From the NCBI GenBank assembly GCA_964565795.1, contig CAZMGC010000015.1, positions 1-21,525 on the forward strand: a stretch of DNA of 21,525 nt. Direction: 5' to 3'. The translations under genes and the position numbers were made by a program. This document shows positions 1-7,215 of the stretch, piece after piece. Every line of letters starts with the position of its first letter. The first letter of the stretch is position 1. Source of the stretch: 2-01-FULL-39-10-A sp964565795 (lineage in GTDB: Bacteria; Patescibacteriota; Microgenomatia; Levybacterales; UBA12049). The notes below the pieces were generated by a model that worked only from the letters and a program-made list of their open reading frames with translations, was not told the DNA's origin and did no database searches.

Positions 1-1650
1 TGGGATTTACAGAACGACATTAAGTTCGATACTGAAAAATTTAGCACTGAAAGATTAATTGAAGTTTTACTTGAAAATAGAGGGTTAAAATCAAAAAAAG
101 AAATTGAAAAATTTTTAAATCCACAAATTGAAGATCTAGATATAAGCTTACTCGGTATTAACAGAACAGATCTTTCAAAGACACTAAAGAGAATTAAAGC
201 TGCAATTGAAAAAAAAGAACTGGTAATTATTTTTGGTGATTATGATGCTGATGGAATAACTGGAGCTGCAATCCTTTGGGAATCTTTAAATTCACTTGGC
301 GCAAATGTTATGCCGTATATTCCTAACAGAATTACCCAAGGATATGGGCTTTCAAAAAAAGGCGTAGAAGGGATGAGAGAAAAATATCCCGATGCGTCTT
401 TGATTATCACAGTTGATAATGGAATTGTAGCTTTTGAAGGAACTGATTTTGCAAATAGCTTAGGAATCGATGTAATTATAACTGATCACCATGTCCCATC
501 AGAAAAACTTCCCAAAGCTTTTTCTGTAATTCACTCAACTAAAGTTTGTGGTTCTGCTGTAGGATGGTTTTTGTCGAGATATTTAGAAGAAAAAATAACT
601 GGTAAAAAAGATTTTAAAAAACATTTGGATCTGGTAACAATTGCGACAATTGCAGATTTGGTTCCCTTAACTAACGAAAGTAGAATTCTGGTAAAAAATG
701 GTTTACCTGAGTTGAGATCCACAAAAAGAGTGGGTCTTGTAGCGCTTTTTGAAGAAGCTGGGCTTGATCCCACAAAAATTGGTACTTATGAAATAGGACA
801 CATCATTGCACCCCGACTTAATGCGATGGGTAGACTTGAAGAAGGAATGGATAGTCTGCGTTTGCTTTGCACTAAGTACGAAAAGAAAGCGAAAATTCTA
901 GCTAATACGGTTGGAGAAACTAATAGAAATCGGCAACAAATAACAGCTGAGACAGTAGAACATGCTAAAGGCGCTGCAAACTTGAAGTCGTCTAAAAAAT
1001 TATTATTTGTTTATCATGAAAGTTATCAACCGGGAGTTATTGGATTAGTGGCAGGTCGTTTAACAGAGGAGTTTTATCTACCCTCAATTGTTCTTTCGAA
1101 AGGGGAAAAATTTAGTAAAGCATCTGCTCGCCCGGTCAGCGGGGTGAACACTATTCAGTGTATTCGTGAGGCCTCAGAGTTTCTCGTTGACGCCGGAGGT
1201 CATCCGATGGCAGCAGGGTTTACAGTTGAAACAGAAAAAATTCCACTCCTCGAAAAAAAACTTGAAGTACTCGCAGAAAAATTAATAAATAATGAACATT
1301 TAATTAGAAAATTAAAAATTGATTGTGAACTGCCGATTGAGTTAGTTAATTTAGATCTGTTTCAATCTTTATTGAAACTTGAGCCATATGGTATGAAAAA
1401 TCTAGCGCCCGTTTTTTTAAGTAAGGGTTTGGAAATCGCAAGCATGAAGTTTGTGGGAAAAGAAAGCAGACACATTAAGATAGATTTTAGTAAGGACGAA
1501 ATTAAGATAGGCGGAATATTATTTAACTATGATAATAGTCTAGATTTAAAAATTGGAGAAAGTGTAGATGTAGTTTATTCAATTGAATTAAATGAGTGGA
1601 ATGGCAATAAGAAAATTGAGTTAAGAATTAAAGACCTGAAAAAGAACTAG
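1..1650 (+). CDS. recJ: single-stranded-DNA-specific exonuclease RecJ (5'-partial)
   Basis: Frame 1 is open from the first base of the window to the TAG at 1648-1650, so the true start lies upstream; the ATG at 310 is internal. The DHH-family motifs appear in order: GDYDADG (motif I, about 235-255), ITVDNGI (about 409-429), TDHH with the metal-binding DHH (about 484-495), IATIADLVPL (about 640-669), an APRLNAMGRL segment, and the DHHA1 signature GGHPMAAGFT (about 1195-1224). A C-terminal OB-like segment follows. RecJ degrades single-stranded DNA 5' to 3' in recombination and mismatch/base-excision repair using Mn/Mg at the DHH site. All core motifs are intact. The last four bases of the gene overlap the stop of the convergent gene. 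Identification is firm; only the N-terminus is missing. Confidence 0.93.
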   Translation, partial: WDLQNDIKFDTEKFSTERLIEVLLENRGLKSKKEIEKFLNPQIEDLDISLLGINRTDLSKTLKRIKAAIEKKELVIIFGDYDADGITGAAILWESLNSLGANVMPYIPNRITQGYGLSKKGVEGMREKYPDASLIITVDNGIVAFEGTDFANSLGIDVIITDHHVPSEKLPKAFSVIHSTKVCGSAVGWFLSRYLEEKITGKKDFKKHLDLVTIATIADLVPLTNESRILVKNGLPELRSTKRVGLVALFEEAGLDPTKIGTYEIGHIIAPRLNAMGRLEEGMDSLRLLCTKYEKKAKILANTVGETNRNRQQITAETVEHAKGAANLKSSKKLLFVYHESYQPGVIGLVAGRLTEEFYLPSIVLSKGEKFSKASARPVSGVNTIQCIREASEFLVDAGGHPMAAGFTVETEKIPLLEKKLEVLAEKLINNEHLIRKLKIDCELPIELVNLDLFQSLLKLEPYGMKNLAPVFLSKGLEIASMKFVGKESRHIKIDFSKDEIKIGGILFNYDNSLDLKIGESVDVVYSIELNEWNGNKKIELRIKDLKKN

Positions 1651-3278
1651 GCTATTCTGTTTTGTCTTTTATCTCTTCTGTCAGTTTCTAAAAGATATTC
1701 TTTATCTGCATCCTCGTCCACTTCATGATAAATGCTTTTTGGGAAAAATAATCTAAATAAACCGCTTTCAAAAAATCTTCTAATTTCAAATGCCTTATGT
1801 CCTGTTGTGTCTGAGAATTTATAATTTAAATAAGATTCATATGTGTGCACTATAACTTCAATCCTCATTCCATGAACTCTTGCGTAAAATTTCAACATTT
1901 CAGTTTTATCTGAGCTACCAGTATTTTTTGCGCTATATTTTTTCCTTTTTCCTCTACGTTTAAGATTATCTTCGATGCCTTCGGGAAGTAATATGCTTCC
2001 TGTTCTTCTGCCAGCTAATTGAAAGGCTTCCATAAGTCTATCCACTTCTTTTATATCTTTAACAACAACCATCATTCCTATCTTATCTTCAACCGCAACT
2101 GTTGGTTCATCTTCCCCTTTTCGGAGCATTTTCATTACCCAGGAGTGAAATGGCTTAATCCTTTTATCTACAAAAGCATGGGATGTGATCCCATCTTGTT
2201 TAAATAACCTGGATTGAAGAGTTGTTAATCTTACGTGATGTCCTTCTTGATCTGGATTTTGAGCTTTAACTCGGGCTGTTACCGAATCTTTTTCACTTTC
2301 TGGTATTTCAGTTATCGCTGGTCTAGCTAGATGTATTTGATCGTCTGGAATTTTATCAAAAGCAACTAGGGATCCGTCAGCTAATTCATATAATACCTCA
2401 TAAGTTTCTGGGTCATGTCGACTGAGTAAAATAGTGTCTTCTGTGTATCCCTTAGGGTGATCTTGATCCCAAACCAATTTATCAAGTAGGTCTGTGAATT
2501 CGCGATAGGTTTCCCCTTCTTCTAGATTATGAGCAACTGCATCAACCGCAGCGACTTTTGACATCAAAAAAAGTTTTCTCAGTGCTTCAAATCCAAGTTT
2601 TTTTTGATTTCCTGGTCTGTAAACAAGCTCTAGTAGTTCAAGAGGATTTGATCTGCTTAATGGTTCTTCTGAAGGTCTAATCTTCCATGCAATTGGATTC
2701 AAGACTCCATCGCCCAGTTCATCGCCTAATCTTAATCTACTTATTAAACTATCTGCTGATGCGGCGAAATCAGCCACAGTTTTTGCCCTTCTTGATTCTT
2801 TTACTCTTCTACGATTACCTTCTGCTGAATATATTTTACCAACTGCTCTGTTTGCATCAGCGGACGTAGTTGTGCCTGGATTAGTGAAGGCGCGATTTAT
2901 TTCATCAGGCTTCGTAACATCTAATAACTGAAAGATATCTCTCATTGCTGCCCTATATTCTGTTACATGCGCTCCATATTCCTCTCTTAGAGCTTCAGAG
3001 TGAGCAAGTGCAGCTGCCCATGGAAAATGAACACTTGTTCCGGGATTATCTTGAGTCCTGTGATAAAGAGATGCAAATCTTATATCAAAAGGGGCGTTTT
3101 CTCCTTGAAAAAGCGGAACATAGTTATGTTCTAGATGTAGATCTCTTACTATTGTTGGAGCAGTAGTAGGGCCACCAGGGCCTTCTTTCGATAAGTCAAC
3201 TTTTGTTGTAGTTGGCTTGGGAGTTCTGTTACCCCTTCTTTCGCCTTGTCCACCTTGAGCTCTTTCACTTCCTGACAT
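1647..3278 (-). CDS. orphan 543-aa protein with probable RelA/SpoT-like nucleotidyltransferase fold
   Basis: The protein begins with about 45 disordered Gly/Pro/Arg/Thr-rich residues. The middle (about 85-330) is helical and unrecognised. Residues 370-480 carry a spaced set of motifs resembling the RelA/SpoT synthetase: K-R373-I-K375-P-F-H-S379 (compare the family RxKxxxS), VEDKIGMMVVV with D398 (compare the metal-binding DLIGIRVV), and RIEVIVHT with E474 (compare EVQIRT). Between the last two lies a basic loop (about 437-460), and the GYQSLH substrate loop is not recognisable. I see no convincing HD hydrolase domain. It may be a divergent (p)ppGpp synthetase or a toxin-like relative, or share only the fold. 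It has its own strong promoter and appears leaderless. Its TAG overlaps the recJ TAG at the palindrome CTAG. The coding call is strong; the functional call is a motif-based inference. Confidence 0.55.
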   Translation of the reverse strand: MSGSERAQGGQGERRGNRTPKPTTTKVDLSKEGPGGPTTAPTIVRDLHLEHNYVPLFQGENAPFDIRFASLYHRTQDNPGTSVHFPWAAALAHSEALREEYGAHVTEYRAAMRDIFQLLDVTKPDEINRAFTNPGTTTSADANRAVGKIYSAEGNRRRVKESRRAKTVADFAASADSLISRLRLGDELGDGVLNPIAWKIRPSEEPLSRSNPLELLELVYRPGNQKKLGFEALRKLFLMSKVAAVDAVAHNLEEGETYREFTDLLDKLVWDQDHPKGYTEDTILLSRHDPETYEVLYELADGSLVAFDKIPDDQIHLARPAITEIPESEKDSVTARVKAQNPDQEGHHVRLTTLQSRLFKQDGITSHAFVDKRIKPFHSWVMKMLRKGEDEPTVAVEDKIGMMVVVKDIKEVDRLMEAFQLAGRRTGSILLPEGIEDNLKRRGKRKKYSAKNTGSSDKTEMLKFYARVHGMRIEVIVHTYESYLNYKFSDTTGHKAFEIRRFFESGLFRLFFPKSIYHEVDEDADKEYLLETDRRDKRQNRIA

Positions 3279-3287
3279 AGTTTTGGG

Positions 3288-3316
3288 ATTTTAACAATCT
3301 CATAGTAGTTTGTCAA
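3288..3316 (-). promoter_or_regulatory. sigma-70 promoter of the 543-aa gene, leaderless
   Basis: Minus strand: -35 TTGACA (3311-3316, perfect), 17-bp spacer, -10 TAAAAT (3288-3293) preceded by TG at the extended -10 position. The ATG (3278) is 9 nt past the -10, leaving room for only about 2 nt of leader. No Shine-Dalgarno is present. Confidence 0.8.
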
Positions 3317-3338
3317 TTAAAGCTGAGGCTAAATTAAT

Positions 3339-3725
3339 TTACGCAGGTCGAGGTTTTAAAGCTCTTGGTGTTTGAATAGGTGTTGGGCCCGGTTCAGCTT
3401 GCGGAGGTATTCCAGACTCTCGAGTCCTAGCTTTTGCTGCCTCTATAGCTTGGTCTGAAGCGGCTCCTGCCATAACAAGCATTGTTCCCTCAGGAAGACG
3501 GTCAACTTGAACAGGTTGAAAACTAGGAAATTCAACTAACGCATGTCTTCGTTGATATCCTCTTATCCTAGGTCGAACGTAAAAAGGGCGCACAACAGGA
3601 GTGACTACTTCTGATAGGTAATTTCCGCCTTTTTCAACTTCAACATATGGCCCCATCCATTTTTCCATGTTATCAGGATCAACTTTTTGTAACGGTTCGC
3701 CTTCTGGTCCTCCAGGCCTTCTCAT
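3339..3725 (-). CDS. orphan 128-aa basic, proline-rich protein
   Basis: I do not recognise this protein. It starts MRRPGGPEGEP, has a central segment rich in aromatic and Arg residues (VVRPFYVRPRIRGYQRR, about 42-58) and ends in a disordered Pro/Ala/Arg tail after about residue 100. There is no signal peptide or membrane segment. The frame is open 21 codons further to a TTG at 3788, but that start would include the promoter and part of the aspS promoter. The ATG at 3725 follows a strong promoter by 13 nt, so I chose it. It is divergent from aspS and upstream, on the same strand, of the RelA/SpoT-like gene, which has its own promoter. The composition (Arg over Lys, many Pro/Gly) is unlike the housekeeping neighbours. 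Confidence 0.65.
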   Translation of the reverse strand: MRRPGGPEGEPLQKVDPDNMEKWMGPYVEVEKGGNYLSEVVTPVVRPFYVRPRIRGYQRRHALVEFPSFQPVQVDRLPEGTMLVMAGAASDQAIEAAKARTRESGIPPQAEPGPTPIQTPRALKPRPA

Positions 3726-3738
3726 AATATAGGCATGT

Positions 3739-3767
3739 AGTATAAATCCATTTGAGGCTATTGTCAA
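3739..3767 (-). promoter_or_regulatory. promoter of the 128-aa gene
   Basis: Minus strand: -35 TTGACA (3762-3767), 17-bp spacer, -10 TATACT (3739-3744). The ATG at 3725 lies 13 nt past the -10, predicting a leader of about 6 nt. The -35 overlaps the -35 of the divergent aspS promoter. Confidence 0.8.
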
Positions 3768-3789
3768 TTTACGCACAAAAATATACAAT
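3761..3789 (+). promoter_or_regulatory. aspS promoter, leaderless, sharing its -35 with the divergent promoter
   Basis: Plus strand: -35 TTGTCA (3761-3766), 17-bp spacer, -10 TACAAT (3784-3789), then 6 nt to the aspS ATG at 3796. The heptamer TTGTCAA at 3761-3767 serves as -35 on both strands. Confidence 0.8.
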
Positions 3790-3795
3790 ACGGTT

Positions 3796-5220
3796 ATGCA
3801 AAGAACGCTAATTAAAGATACAGTTAGTAAAGTTGGAGAACAAGTTCTAATTCAGGGATGGGTAAATATTAGACGTGATCATGGAAAATTAATTTTTTTA
3901 GATCTAAGAGACAGAACTGGTACGATTCAAGCTGTAGTTATTCCACAGACTTCTCCTGAGGCTCATAGTGCTTCGCAAGACCTGAGACCAGAGTTTGTTG
4001 TTGAAATAACAGGAAAAATAAACGCAAGACCTGAGAAAAATGTTAATAAGGATATTCCGACCGGAACTGTAGAATTAGAAGTTTTAGGAGTAAAAGTTTT
4101 AAGCAAAGCAGAAACTCCACCGTTTGACGTTGCATCAGAAGGTTTGGATATTAATGAAGAAGCCCGTCTTAAATATAGATATCTGGATTTGCGTCGTCCA
4201 CGTATGCAAAGAAATATTAGGTTGAGAAGTGATTACATGCAGGCTCTTCGTGGTGCTCTTCTCAAAAAAGATTTCGTAGAAATCGAAACTCCAATTCTTT
4301 CAAAAGCTACTATGGAAGGCGCCCGCGATTTTATAGTGCCATCCCGTTTTCAACCAGGAAAATTCTATGCACTTCCACAAAGCCCTCAACAGTATAAGCA
4401 GCTTTTAATGGTTGCTGGATTTGAAAGATATTTCCAGTTTCCGCATTGTCTTCGCGATGAAGACCTAAGAGCGGATCGCGGATTTGAGCATACACAGCTT
4501 GATCTAGAAATGAGTTTTGTAAATAGAGAAGATGTGATGTCGACGGTTGAAGATGTAGTAAAGGAGTCTGTAAAAGCAGTTGGCGGAAAATTAAAAGATG
4601 AGACTTTTCCAGTCATTTCTTATAAAGATGCAATGGAAAAGTATGGCGCAGATAAGTTTGACTTGCGAAGTGAAGAAGATAAGAAAAATGGAGTATTGGC
4701 TTTTGCGTGGGTTACTGATTTTCCATTTTTTAGAAAAACGAGTAAGGACGAAGTATCAGATCAATTTGACAGTAAAAGTGGATGGACTTTTACTCATAAT
4801 CCTTTTAGTATGCCTATCCCGGAGCATTTGGATTGGCTCATGAAAGGCGAAAATATCGACCAGATTATTACAACTCAATATGACTTGGTTTGCAATGGTT
4901 TAGAAGCTGGAGGAGGTAGTATTCGCGCACATACTCCAGAAATTTTAAGAGCTACTTATAAAATCATGGGATATTCTGATAAGCAAATTGAGGAAAGTGT
5001 TGGGCACATGATTGAAGCTTTTTCATATGGTGCCCCACCTCATGGAGGAATTGCATTAGGGTTAGACCGTCATGTAGCTCTTCTTAAGGGCGAAAATTCC
5101 ATAAAGGAATCTATGGCATTTCCAATGACCTCCACAGGAAGAACGGCAGTGATGGATGCTCCAGCGGAAATTTCAGAAGAACAGCTTAAAGAATTGGGAA
5201 TTAAAATTGTCACAAAGTAA
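3796..5220 (+). CDS. aspS: aspartate--tRNA ligase lacking the GAD insertion domain
   Basis: Class II aminoacyl-tRNA synthetase charging tRNA-Asp (possibly also tRNA-Asn). The N-terminal OB anticodon-binding domain (about 1-105, VLIQGWVNIRRDHGKLIFLDLRDR) is followed by the catalytic core: KYRYLDLRRP (126-135), motif 2 FPHCLRDEDLRADRGFEHTQ (215-234), QLDLEMSFV, and motif 3 GGIALGLDRHVALL. At 474 residues it is well below the roughly 590 of typical bacterial AspRS. The core runs straight from YGADKFDLR (283-291) to AFAWVTDFPFF (302-312), exactly where bacterial enzymes carry the GAD domain, so that domain is absent and the gap is clean. The start fits the leaderless promoter 6 nt upstream. The carboxypeptidase gene follows after 5 nt. 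Confidence 0.93.
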   Translation: MQRTLIKDTVSKVGEQVLIQGWVNIRRDHGKLIFLDLRDRTGTIQAVVIPQTSPEAHSASQDLRPEFVVEITGKINARPEKNVNKDIPTGTVELEVLGVKVLSKAETPPFDVASEGLDINEEARLKYRYLDLRRPRMQRNIRLRSDYMQALRGALLKKDFVEIETPILSKATMEGARDFIVPSRFQPGKFYALPQSPQQYKQLLMVAGFERYFQFPHCLRDEDLRADRGFEHTQLDLEMSFVNREDVMSTVEDVVKESVKAVGGKLKDETFPVISYKDAMEKYGADKFDLRSEEDKKNGVLAFAWVTDFPFFRKTSKDEVSDQFDSKSGWTFTHNPFSMPIPEHLDWLMKGENIDQIITTQYDLVCNGLEAGGGSIRAHTPEILRATYKIMGYSDKQIEESVGHMIEAFSYGAPPHGGIALGLDRHVALLKGENSIKESMAFPMTSTGRTAVMDAPAEISEEQLKELGIKIVTK

Positions 5221-5225
5221 AATGG

Positions 5226-6158
5226 ATGAAATTTGTTCGAAAGATAAACAAGGTTAAGATTGTCTACTTCATTACTCTAGTTATTGTATTTGCTGCATTT
5301 AGTTTTTTAGCACTTCTAAATATTGAGCTAAAAAAACAAAATTCTCTAATTGGAACATACACAAATCCAATTAATTTTATTCCTGAAAGATATCCTCAAG
5401 TTAATTTTTCATTTACTCCAACAATTTCTGCGCAAGGAGCAGTTGTAATTGATAAGGCATCCCAGGTAGTTTTATTTGAGAAAAATCCTAATTTAAGATT
5501 CTCTCCGGCTTCTACAACTAAAATCATGACCGCTCTCGTAGCGCTTGAATACTATAAAATGGATGACATTTTAACTATTTACAAATCAAATGTTGAGGGG
5601 ACGACACTAAAACTTCCGTTTAATGAACAATTTAGATTTGAAGATCTTTTATATGCCATGATGCTGCCATCCTCAAATGATGCAACGCAGGCGATCGCAG
5701 AAAATTATCCAGGAGGAGAAAAAGCTTTTGTTGCGAGAATGAATGAAAAGGCGAAGGCATTTAATTTAGCTGATACATATTTTGAGGAGCCGATAGGTCT
5801 TCTTGATGAAAAGGATTATACAACTGCAATCGATCTTGCCAGGCTTACAAGTATTGCACTAGACAATGAAAAATTTTCAGAAGTTGTCGCTACTAAGAGT
5901 AAGCAAATCCAAAGCGTGAATGGTGCAAGGTTTACGCTTCGAAATATAAATATTCTCTTAGATATTCCAGGAGTTAGCGGAGTTAAAACAGGATTTACTG
6001 ATGGCGCAGGACAAGTTTTGGTGACCTCTAGAAATCTTCCAGAAGAAAATGCAGATCTAATTTTTGTGGTAATGCAAAGTCAGGATAGGTTTGGTGATAC
6101 AGAAATCTTATTAAATTATTTAGAAAATAATATTACTTTTCTATCCATTCATCCGTAA
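5226..6158 (+). CDS. D-alanyl-D-alanine carboxypeptidase (peptidase S11 / low-molecular-mass PBP)
   Basis: Serine peptidase that trims the terminal D-Ala from peptidoglycan stem peptides outside the membrane. A single N-terminal hydrophobic segment (about 12-32) acts as uncleaved anchor or signal. All three penicillin-binding motifs are present: S96-T-T-K99 (SxxK, nucleophile S96), S149-S-N151 (SxN) and K254-T-G256 (KTG). FEEPIGLL (186-193) sits where the family has its nPHGL segment. At 310 aa the protein holds the catalytic domain but little room for the C-terminal domain of DacA/PBP5. It starts 5 nt after aspS, so co-transcription is likely. Its 3' end overlaps the convergent gene by 26 bp. 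An ATG four bases upstream (5222) is in another frame. Confidence 0.9.
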   Translation: MKFVRKINKVKIVYFITLVIVFAAFSFLALLNIELKKQNSLIGTYTNPINFIPERYPQVNFSFTPTISAQGAVVIDKASQVVLFEKNPNLRFSPASTTKIMTALVALEYYKMDDILTIYKSNVEGTTLKLPFNEQFRFEDLLYAMMLPSSNDATQAIAENYPGGEKAFVARMNEKAKAFNLADTYFEEPIGLLDEKDYTTAIDLARLTSIALDNEKFSEVVATKSKQIQSVNGARFTLRNINILLDIPGVSGVKTGFTDGAGQVLVTSRNLPEENADLIFVVMQSQDRFGDTEILLNYLENNITFLSIHP

Positions 6159-7179
6159 CTGCAGAAACATAAGCTACGAAATTATCATTTCCTTCGAATA
6201 CTACTACTGGCATTAAATAATCTTGTTGTTTTCCCTCAGAATAAAGTCCCAAATAAACATTCTTTATTACAATGCTTAAGTTGTTGCCTTTCTGGCTTAC
6301 AATTCTTCCCTTACCACTTTTTAACTCATCGAAAGCTTGTTCTGCGGTTTTAATAGGGTATGTTGCAGATTTATCCGTAGCCTTCTGGTAAAAAAATCTG
6401 GCATTTACTACTTGCGGCTCTCTTTCTCCGGATCCTACAACAATATTCATTGGAGAGTTTGTCCCCCCTGGATAAACCATTTTTATTTCATCTTTGTCTT
6501 TCTGAAAATATGAAACGCTTATGAGCTTAGCTCTGGACAGGCTTTCAGCAGGTCCCAGAACCTCGTTGTTAATTGAGAATAATTCAGTTTTTGTTTTTTC
6601 TTCATCAATGTCTTCCGGATAAAGATTTAAAGCATTCAAGAATTCTCTAGCTGTATTCAAAGCAGATTCTTGATCTCCTAAATATGTGCCAGAAAGAACT
6701 GTTTGATCTGTTAAGTACGATGAGTAAAGCGTAAAGGATGCCATGTTAACATTTAGTATCAAGCTTTTAGGAGGAGGACCTGGACTTGTCCATCTATACT
6801 GGATATCAGATAATTGTTCAGGTTTAGAGCTGAATCCAAGGGACGCAACTTTTTCGTTGGCTCTTTGAACTGCAAGGAGATCAGGACCAGGTTTTTCCAT
6901 TTCATAAACATTTGTTCTGTCAGGAAAAGTTGGCAATTTGCCTGATAAAGTGTCTATGGAATAGGTAAATTTCTTATTAATGCTCTCTGGGAAAAAGATT
7001 GGAGGAAGTTTTCCAAAAGAGGTGGTTGGAGGAGCAGCAGGGGTAGGAGAAATGATCTCTTTTATTATAAAAAATACTTTAATTAGAACAAATATTCCAA
7101 TCAAGATTCCTATTACTATTGCAGCCCATTTGGCTACCACTAAAAACTGACTCTTAAATTTACTTAAGGTTGTGGGCAT
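6133..7179 (-). CDS. membrane-anchored extracytoplasmic protein of unknown function
   Basis: Not recognised as a named family. One N-terminal transmembrane helix (about 14-42) is followed by a Pro/Thr linker (SPTPAAPPTTS, about 46-56) and a globular soluble domain to residue 348, presumably outside the cell. The C-terminal part (TAEQAFDELKSGKG, then VYLGLYSEGKQQDYLMPVVVF) resembles PepSY/YycI-like repeats, in which an alternating beta segment ends with a predicted binding strand; this is only a pattern-level resemblance. The ATG lies 6 nt after a -10 hexamer, so the mRNA should be leaderless. The gene is divergent from gltX and convergent with the carboxypeptidase, overlapping it by 26 bp. 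A role at the cell envelope is an inference from topology and neighbour. Confidence 0.8.
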   Translation of the reverse strand: MPTTLSKFKSQFLVVAKWAAIVIGILIGIFVLIKVFFIIKEIISPTPAAPPTTSFGKLPPIFFPESINKKFTYSIDTLSGKLPTFPDRTNVYEMEKPGPDLLAVQRANEKVASLGFSSKPEQLSDIQYRWTSPGPPPKSLILNVNMASFTLYSSYLTDQTVLSGTYLGDQESALNTAREFLNALNLYPEDIDEEKTKTELFSINNEVLGPAESLSRAKLISVSYFQKDKDEIKMVYPGGTNSPMNIVVGSGEREPQVVNARFFYQKATDKSATYPIKTAEQAFDELKSGKGRIVSQKGNNLSIVIKNVYLGLYSEGKQQDYLMPVVVFEGNDNFVAYVSAVTDEWIEK

Positions 7180-7185
7180 ATATTG

Positions 7186-7215
7186 AGTATAAAGGAGATT
7201 TTAGCTACAATGCAA
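7186..7215 (-). promoter_or_regulatory. promoter of the 348-aa membrane protein gene
   Basis: Minus strand: weak -35 TTGCAT (7210-7215), 18-bp spacer, -10 TATACT (7186-7191), then 6 nt to the ATG at 7179. It overlaps the gltX leader and start region on the other strand. Confidence 0.55.

Noticed and set aside
85..330. HD hydrolase domain in the RelA/SpoT-like protein (residue positions of the 543-aa protein)
   Set aside because: Some His and Asp residues are present (for example AVAHNLEE), but the H...HD...D spacing of the SpoT hydrolase is not met.
2687..3166. Plus-strand frames of 60 and 73 codons inside the 543-aa gene
   Set aside because: Antisense shadows with low-complexity Leu/Tyr-rich translations, no promoter and no Shine-Dalgarno.
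3726..3788. TTG start giving the 128-aa protein 21 extra residues
   Set aside because: The extension covers that gene's own -35 and -10 elements, so it would lie upstream of the transcript start.
7183..7209. TTG start for gltX at 7183
   Set aside because: It lies upstream of the Shine-Dalgarno AAAGGAG (7191-7197) and adds residues not found in the family; the ATG at 7210 fits better.
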